Assembly (NCBI GenBank): GCA_002189035.1 | Contig: NEEC01000195.1 | Coordinates: 1-64,000, forward strand | DNA from: Utricularia gibba | Taxonomy: Eukaryota > Streptophyta > Magnoliopsida > Lamiales > Lentibulariaceae | Reading direction: 5' to 3' | Length of the DNA stretch: 64,000 nt | Part shown: positions 62,801 to 64,000 of the stretch, piece by piece | How positions within the stretch are numbered: the stretch's first letter is position 1 | Layout: every line of letters begins with the position of its first letter | Notes under the pieces: model-generated | The model's input: only the letters and a program-made list of their open reading frames with translations | Told to the model about the DNA's origin: nothing | Database searches by the model: none | Position numbers and translations under genes: made by a program

Positions 62801-64000
62801 TTGCACCGAGAGTTAGTTGTAGTCCGGCAAATAAAGTGATGTATTTATTATCGTTCGGTTTTCGGGGGCTGCCTACATGGTTTTTCAAGGAACCGCTTCT
62901 CGTTTTGTGGCGGCCAGTCTCGCTGGAACTTGGTCCTTGACCCCGATTCTGTATGGCTCATGAGGTCAACTGGATGCAAATCGATTAAAAAAAATGATCC
63001 ATTTGTTTAAATTATGATGTCACGTGCACCCCACATGATTTTTTCAACAACTTACTTTATACTTGAGGAGGCGGTCTTTGGGGCACTTGGAACCGGAAAA
63101 AATCAGCTTAGGCCTTGGCCCAAAGTAAGTTGTAGCCCGGCAAAGAAAGTGATGTATTTATTAACGTTCGGTTTTCGGTGTTGCCTACATGGTTTTTCAA
63201 GGAACAGCTTCTCGTTTTGTGGCGGCCAGTCTCGCTAGGAACTTGGTCCGGGCCCGCGATTCTTTATGGCTCATGAGGACAAAAGGATGCAAATCGATGA
63301 ATACAATGTTGCATTTGTTTAAATTGCGATATCACGTGCACCCCACATGATTTTTTCAACAACTTACTTTATACTTGAGAGGCGGTCTTGGGGCACTGGA
63401 ACGGAAAAGGCTTAGGCTTGGCAAAGTTAGTTGTAGTCCGGCAAATAAAGTGATGTATTTATTATCGTTCGGTTTTCGGGGGCTGCCTACATGGTTTTTC
63501 AAGGAACCGCTTCTCGTTTTGTGGCGGCCAGTCTCGCTGGGAACTTGGTCCTTGACCCCGATTCTGTATGGCTCATGAGGTCAACTGGATGCAAATCGAT
63601 TAAAAAAAATGATGCATTTGTTTAAATTACGATGTCACGTGCACCCCACATGATTTTTTTAACAACTACTTTATACTGAGAGGCGGTCTTGGGGGGCACT
63701 TGGAACCGGAAAAAGGTCAGCTTAGGCCTTGGCCCAAAGTAAGTTGTAGCCCGGCAAAGAAAGTGATGTATTTATTAACGTTCGGTTTTCGGTGTTGCCT
63801 ACATGGTTTTTCAAGGAACAGCTTCTCGTTTTGTGGCGGCCAGTCTCGCTAGGAACTTGGTCCGGGCCCGCGATTCTTTATGGCTCATGAGGACAAAAGG
63901 ATGCAAATCGATGAATACAATGTTGCATTTGTTTAAATTGCGATATCACGTGCACCCCACATGATTTTTTCAACAACTTACTTTATACTTGAGCAGGCGG
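56851..64000 (+). repeat. Array block VIII: regular dimers to the right window edge
   Basis: Anchors: 56989B 57304A 57614B 57923A 58231B 58543A 58853B 59164A 59473B 59784A 60090B 60399m 60705A 61013B 61325A 61635B 61948A 62255B 62568A 62877B 63189A 63491B 63803A, then a truncated B beginning at about 63982. From ~60.2 kb to ~63.0 kb most B copies end attatgatgt (60227, 61148, 61771, 62391, 63013). Most of the following A units start tatacttgag with atcagc in the head, so subfamily 2 dominates. The last tatacatgag junction is near 59034. The array runs off the window mid-copy. Confidence 0.92.
60264..60569 (+). repeat. A-head/B-tail mosaic monomer
   Basis: The A head runs through aacagc, followed by gctgggaac, ggtccgaccccgattc and tatggctc, then gacaaagg (A), gattaaaaaaaatgatgc (B) and attgcgatat (A). 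It follows a B ending attatgatgt (about 60227) and precedes a complete A, so it shifts the dimer phase by one. Confidence 0.82.

Larger units (their letters stand above)
1..64000 (+). repeat. Tandem satellite array, ~310 bp monomer, dimeric A/B organisation
   Basis: The entire window is head-to-tail copies of one monomer. The anchor atggttttt (within tacatggtttttcaagg) recurs 207 times between 137 and 63803, with intervals of 269-315 bp and a mean near 309 bp. Two types alternate. Type A carries aacagc, gctagg, ccgggcccgc, gacaaaagg and attgcgatat. Type B carries aaccgc, gctggg, ccttgacccc, gtcaactgg and attacgatgt. Within a type, copies are almost identical in substitutions and differ mainly by small gaps. 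There is no spacer, foreign insertion or inversion, and no array edge is visible. No stretch of 300 bp lies outside the repeat. Open frames here (up to 145 codons) are repeated, indel-broken by-products of the satellite, not genes. Array and period are certain; a centromeric or heterochromatic location is inference. Confidence 0.99.

Noticed and set aside
1-64000. CRISPR array
   Set aside because: The unit is ~310 bp with no short repeat alternating with unique spacers; every part of the unit is repeated.
1-64000. rDNA intergenic spacer or nested transposon
   Set aside because: No rRNA gene segment, promoter duplication, long terminal repeat, target-site duplication or transposase-like frame is visible, and monomers join without spacer.
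1-64000. Internal half-monomer duplication (2 x ~155 bp)
   Set aside because: Comparing the two halves of the A and B monomers by eye shows no extended similarity, only short strings such as ttcggttttcgg. A dot plot could show a very old duplication that I cannot see.
1-64000. A novel defence or mobile gene system
   Set aside because: No coding sequence of any kind is supported, and every base belongs to the satellite.

Overview
The whole window is one uninterrupted tandem satellite array. I can place 207 copies of a ~310 bp monomer by one conserved anchor, plus a partial copy at the right edge, all on the same strand and without any spacer. Anchor-to-anchor distances run from 269 to 315 bp and average about 309 bp. 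No gene, RNA gene, transposon, CRISPR array, replication origin or unique sequence was found, and both window edges lie inside the array, so 64 kb is a lower bound on its length. Hand-counted GC of a full-length A unit is about 46%. An array of this kind points to a eukaryotic (peri)centromeric, subtelomeric or other heterochromatic block. I do not recognise the satellite family and cannot name the organism.

Two monomer types, A and B, differ at roughly 45 of ~313 positions by hand alignment and usually alternate, giving a dimeric higher-order repeat of ~627 bp (for example 27137..27764). About 35 of the 207 copies are mosaics. Some are clean A-head/B-tail hybrids, most of them where A/B alternation slips by one monomer. 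Others are eroded copies whose missing bases fall at the columns where A and B disagree.

Layout: 1-17.6 kb is A/B alternation with many eroded copies, mostly in B slots; 17.3-24.7 kb has A-A phase breaks; 24.7-30.9 kb is the cleanest dimer block; 30.9-34.3 kb holds hybrids and a deletion scar; 34.3-43.6 kb is regular apart from two hybrids; 43.6-56.9 kb is regular dimers broken by hybrids and eroded pairs; 56.9-64 kb is mostly regular, with a second dimer subfamily dominant at the end. A marker variant (tatacatgag at the B-to-A junction) occurs only between about 19.75 and 59.04 kb, a sign of regional homogenisation.

Nothing here works as a gene system. The points worth a second look are the drop-out pattern, which looks like an assembly-consensus artefact, the hybrid monomers as unequal-exchange products, the linked dimer subfamilies, and short motifs repeated about 200 times (octamer ATGCAAAT, CACGTG, a GTGCACCC/GGGTGCAC dyad across monomer junctions).
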